A stretch of 15,703 bases of DNA from UBA668 sp043740085 (lineage in GTDB: Bacteria > Actinomycetota > Acidimicrobiia > Acidimicrobiales > Ilumatobacteraceae), in contig JAYUCY010000127.1 of assembly GCA_043740085.1 (NCBI GenBank), forward strand, positions 1 to 15,703, read 5' to 3'. Below the pieces are notes generated by a model. The model was given only the letters and a program-made list of their open reading frames with translations. It ran no database searches and had not been told where the DNA came from. The stretch's first letter is position 1. Each line of letters begins with the position of its first letter. Below, piece after piece: positions 13,189 through 15,703 of this stretch. The position numbers and the translations under genes are program-made.

Positions 13189-14309
13189 GGCGCCAACCCA
13201 CGATGGTTGGCGTGGCCGTCGCCATCCTCGCCGCCGCCATCCTCGTTATCACCGCACCCAGCCGGACCGCGGCCGACCGCGGCGCCGCCGCCGGCGGCGG
13301 CGGCGGCACTACAGTGTCGACCGATGGGGGAACGACCACGATCACAGTGCACATGGACGTCTGCTGCGGCGTCGCGGACTCGCAGAACATGACCGGCATC
13401 ATCTCGGACCGGATCAACGAGGAGTCTCGAGCAGCTGAAGCGATATGGAACCAGGCCTTCGCCAAGTTTCCCGCGCAGGGCTGCGGGACCCTCCATCTCG
13501 CCATTGACGCTCGCCTCCTCCAGCCGGGCGACGACCATCACGAGAACTTCCACCAGATCCAGATCGACTACAAGAATCCCGGGCGTCCTGGGATCAACAA
13601 TCCGCTCGGCGACACGACACCGCCTACCGCGGACTGGACCAACCCCTACACGAGCGGACTCACCGGCGACTATTTCCTGCCCAACATGGACGAGAGGTCA
13701 TTTGCCCACGAGACCGGTCACCTGCTCGGACTCGGCGACGACTACACCAACGTTCGCCAGGAAATCGACTCCACGGGCGTCTTCGAAATCGGCTCCGCCC
13801 CGCTGGGTGGTCGCGAGGGCACGCTGATGGACAGCGGCGACAACATCGACCAAGCCCTCGTCGACCGCATCGCCGCCCAAGCCACCAAGGCGGGCAACAT
13901 ACTCCCGACGTGCCAGCACTGGACCGGCACGGTGCATGCGACGCGGGATTACGCCGACTCGCAATCGACCTGTCACATTGCCGCGGAGGGGACCGCTACC
14001 TTGACCGTTGAGAACGGCAAGGTCTCCGGAGCGTTCGACACGACAGGCAAGGCCACTTGCACCACCAAATTCGGCACAGTGACTCTACCGGATGCGGGAT
14101 CGTGGAGGCTCTCGGGTGAACAGACGGCCGGTGGCTTCGTGATAAGCGACCTGTTGCAAGTACGCGGATCTTACTTCGACGAGGTTGTGCCGAACATTCC
14201 GTTCACCATCCCGCTGGCTGGTCCAGGCCGCATCTCGACCGCCCTGATGCCACAACTCCCGGATGCCACGCTGCGGATCGAACTCAACTGCAAGGACTGC
14301 GAAAAATAG
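13185..14309 (+). CDS. Secreted zinc metallopeptidase (HExxHxxGxxD)
   Basis: 374 residues from the GTG at 13185, which overlaps the lipoprotein stop and has AGGAAG about 9 bases upstream. The frame opens 20 codons earlier but only inside the lipoprotein. A signal peptide or membrane anchor is clear (about 7-24). The zinc site HETGHLLGLGDDY starts at H175 and gives ligands H175, H179 and D185 with base E176. GTLMDSGD (M215) could supply a metzincin Met-turn. HExxHxxGxxD is the snapalysin-type arrangement, but this protein is much longer. A beta-rich C-terminal domain (about 245-374) follows. Eight cysteines, including C60-C61 and a C-terminal CKDC, suggest disulfides outside the cell. Substrate unknown. 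The peptidase family is not assigned with certainty. Confidence 0.83.
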   Translation: MRRQPTMVGVAVAILAAAILVITAPSRTAADRGAAAGGGGGTTVSTDGGTTTITVHMDVCCGVADSQNMTGIISDRINEESRAAEAIWNQAFAKFPAQGCGTLHLAIDARLLQPGDDHHENFHQIQIDYKNPGRPGINNPLGDTTPPTADWTNPYTSGLTGDYFLPNMDERSFAHETGHLLGLGDDYTNVRQEIDSTGVFEIGSAPLGGREGTLMDSGDNIDQALVDRIAAQATKAGNILPTCQHWTGTVHATRDYADSQSTCHIAAEGTATLTVENGKVSGAFDTTGKATCTTKFGTVTLPDAGSWRLSGEQTAGGFVISDLLQVRGSYFDEVVPNIPFTIPLAGPGRISTALMPQLPDATLRIELNCKDCEK

Positions 14310-14374
14310 ACCCCCCGACTACACCGGAAACCGTCGCTCGAGATGCGTCATCGCCATGGCTACGGACCGGGGAG

Positions 14375-15028
14375 GTGCCGCACGAGGTTGCATGGCAGCA
14401 AGGCCGATTCGAGTATCTGCGTGACCATCCCGATGAAGCACGCGTGTTCGACCAGATGATGGCGAGCTTCCCGGACAATCGCCACCCCGCGTTCGCAGCT
14501 GCGTACGACTTCTCCGCGGCCGCGCTGATCGTCGATGTCGGGGGCGGGAACGGTGAGACGTTGCGACAGATCCTAGGTCGCTTCCCGACTCCTCGTGGGT
14601 TGCTCTTCGACCGAGACGACGTCGTCGCTGCAATCGCGTCGGACGCGTTGTCGCACGGGCGAATCGCGACGCGTGCAGGAAGCTTCTTCGATGCCGTTCC
14701 CCGCGGCGGCGATATGTATCTGCTCATCCGCGTGCTGCACGATTGGCCTGACGCGGATTGCGTGCGGATCTTGCGCTCCTGCCGGGCGGCGATGGAACCC
14801 CACGCGGTGCTGCTCGTCGGGGAGCAGATCCTCGAACCTGATCCGGCGAAGGGCGACGTCATCGGGTATCTGATGGACATGCAGATGATGGCGATGTTCG
14901 GTGGCGCGAAGGAACGCACGGCGGCCGAGTTCGAGACGCTCTTCACCGAGTCCGGGTTTGCAATCAGGCGGATCATCGAGACCGCCTCGCCAGCGTCGCT
15001 GATCGAGGCCACAACTGTCTCACGTTGA
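14375..15028 (+). CDS. O-methyltransferase, N-terminally truncated
   Basis: 217 residues corresponding to the catalytic half of plant/fungal-type O-methyltransferases (hydroxyindole/acetylserotonin O-methyltransferase family), which are normally about 330-350 residues. The SAM site is IVDVGGGNGETL (52-63). The catalytic His lies in LHDWPD (H122), and the late block MDMQMMAMFGGAKERTAAEF (168-187) is typical. The N-terminal winged-helix dimerisation domain is missing. In-frame residues upstream of the GTG (SPWLRTGE, from about 14348) still look like the family, so the homology begins before any possible start and breaks near the end of the peptidase gene. The GGGGAG before the GTG touches the start codon, which is too close. 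I read this as a 5'-truncated, probably non-functional gene, though a short functional protein cannot be excluded. Confidence 0.75.
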   Translation: MPHEVAWQQGRFEYLRDHPDEARVFDQMMASFPDNRHPAFAAAYDFSAAALIVDVGGGNGETLRQILGRFPTPRGLLFDRDDVVAAIASDALSHGRIATRAGSFFDAVPRGGDMYLLIRVLHDWPDADCVRILRSCRAAMEPHAVLLVGEQILEPDPAKGDVIGYLMDMQMMAMFGGAKERTAAEFETLFTESGFAIRRIIETASPASLIEATTVSR

Positions 15029-15030
15029 GC

Positions 15031-15129
15031 CGGCTGTCCAGAGCGCTCGGTGCTTCCGTGCCGGCACAACCCGATCGCTGTTCACGCCGACGCCATCCGC
15101 GCGGCGCGACCACCCCACCCGGACAGCCG
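15031..15129. repeat. 9-bp inverted repeat flanking 81 bp
   Basis: CGGCTGTCC (15031-15039) and GGACAGCCG (15121-15129) are perfect inverted copies. The left arm starts directly after the methyltransferase stop. They could mark ends of a tiny mobile-element derivative or be chance. Confidence 0.3.
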
Positions 15130-15399
15130 TCAACGTCCGCCCACAGCAAGCCTGATCATGCTCATGTCGCGCCGAGTGTGCGCCACCGTGCCAGACATCG
15201 GTGACCAGCTCTGAGAGATCGGACTCTGCTGGCGTCCGGCGGGCCAGGAGACATCGCGCGTTTCAATGCCGCGTCCGCAACGCAGTTCAAATGCCTCGCC
15301 GGCTACATCGATGACACCCCAAACCCCCCTTGAGATAAGTGCCGGTAGGTGGCGCAGAACGCGAAGCTTATATTCGCGGTCCGTGGCTGCACCGCTACC

Positions 15400-15428
15400 A
15401 GCGCGTCCGCGCTCGCACGCGGAGCGCT
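15400..15428. repeat. Strong GC hairpin
   Basis: The arms AGCGC-G-TCCGCG (15400-15411) and CGCGGA-GCGCT (15418-15428) form an 11-bp stem with one bulged G and a 6-base loop. A weaker CGCGAA/TTCGCG repeat (15360-15378) lies just upstream. No T-run follows, and the stem stands about 100 bp beyond the stop of the minus-strand helix-turn-helix frame, where it could act as its transcript end. Confidence 0.4.
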
Positions 15429-15525
15429 CCATTTGGTGAACGGTTCTACAGATACGTATTCATGAGCGCGGGGGAGTGGTGTGCGATGGTCCGACCCGTG
15501 GACTCGTCGTTTCGTGGTGTTGTGG

Positions 15526-15696
15526 TCAGTTCCACCCTCGCCGAGGACGGATCGTTACGCCGGCTCGGTGCAGCTCGCGGCGCACGGTGGCGGCATCGAC
15601 GTTGGAGGCGATGCCTACTGTGGCGAGTGATTCCCCAACTCGGTAACGACGGGATGCTTCATCCAGGTCGTCGTTGGAGAATTTCCGCGTGTTCAT
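15526..15696 (-). CDS. Resolvase-like helix-turn-helix protein (possibly 3' end of a longer gene)
   Basis: On the minus strand 56 residues run from an ATG at 15696 to a TGA at 15526. The sequence YRVGESLATVGIASNVDAAT followed by VRRELHRAGVTIRPRRGW is the helix-turn-helix found at the C-terminus of serine resolvases/invertases and in small stand-alone proteins. It would bind DNA. AAGG directly abuts the ATG, with no spacer, and the frame stays open to the right window edge. The protein may therefore be the tail of a larger recombinase lying outside, or a solo helix-turn-helix starting further upstream. The position near transposase and truncated-gene remnants fits a mobile-DNA origin. Confidence 0.6.
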   Translation of the reverse strand: MNTRKFSNDDLDEASRRYRVGESLATVGIASNVDAATVRRELHRAGVTIRPRRGWN

Positions 15697-15703
15697 CCTT
15701 CGT

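Larger units (their letters stand above)
15029..15525. other. Region without a convincing gene, rich in inverted repeats
   Basis: About 500 bases with no reading frame I can support. A 100-codon minus-strand frame (15130-15432) has no recognisable motif and no clear ribosome binding site. The stretch holds several inverted repeats, of which the two strongest are listed separately. It may be an eroded insertion or junk between truncated genes. Confidence 0.4.

Noticed and set aside
15130..15432. 100-codon minus-strand frame
   Set aside because: No motif, no ribosome binding site, and it spans strong inverted repeats.
15452..15703. Plus-strand frame open to the right edge starting near the ATGAGCGCG
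   Set aside because: Arg/Trp-rich and antisense to the helix-turn-helix frame, which has a recognisable fold.

Overview
The window is GC-rich with frequent GTG starts, tight start/stop overlaps and alanine/valine-rich proteins. A Tat-type lipoprotein with a long Ser/Thr/Gly linker and a J-domain protein with one membrane anchor also appear. Together these suggest a high-GC actinobacterium, possibly of the Acidimicrobiia/Ilumatobacter type. The taxon is inferred from style, not from a marker gene.

Positions 1-11836 look like a polyamine (putrescine/spermidine) uptake and catabolism locus. On the minus strand are the N-terminal part of a cytochrome P450 (cut by the left edge) and, 24 bp upstream of it, alanine dehydrogenase. 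Divergent from these is a gamma-aminobutyraldehyde-type aldehyde dehydrogenase, which converges on an Lrp/AsnC regulator. Divergent from the regulator is one long plus-strand run with small gaps: PotA-type ATPase, PotD-type Tat lipoprotein, a single-chain PotB-PotC permease, FAD amine oxidase, D-2-hydroxyacid dehydrogenase, a DUF2087 protein and a membrane-anchored J-domain protein. A simple reading is: polyamine imported by PotABCD, oxidised by the flavin amine oxidase to an aminoaldehyde, then oxidised by the aldehyde dehydrogenase to GABA. Alanine dehydrogenase could recycle alanine from a pyruvate-dependent transaminase, but no transaminase is in the window. The Lrp/AsnC protein is the obvious candidate regulator.

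The run ends at a striking near-perfect inverted repeat (11847-11914). It is followed by a tRNA-Val(CAC) gene with a plausible promoter.

Downstream of the tRNA the character changes. There is a 485-bp stretch with what looks like the N-terminal scrap of an IS5-type transposase. Next comes a two-gene unit, a HEAT-like lipoprotein overlapping a secreted HExxHxxGxxD metallopeptidase. Then come an O-methyltransferase lacking its N-terminal domain, about 500 bp with no convincing gene but several inverted repeats, and at the right edge a small resolvase-like helix-turn-helix reading frame. This part looks like accessory DNA next to a tRNA.

The observations most worth a second look are the fused permease with an extra about 80-residue membrane segment in its PotC half, the lipoprotein/metallopeptidase pair, the structured potA leader and the large inverted repeat. 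No completely new system can be demonstrated from the sequence alone.
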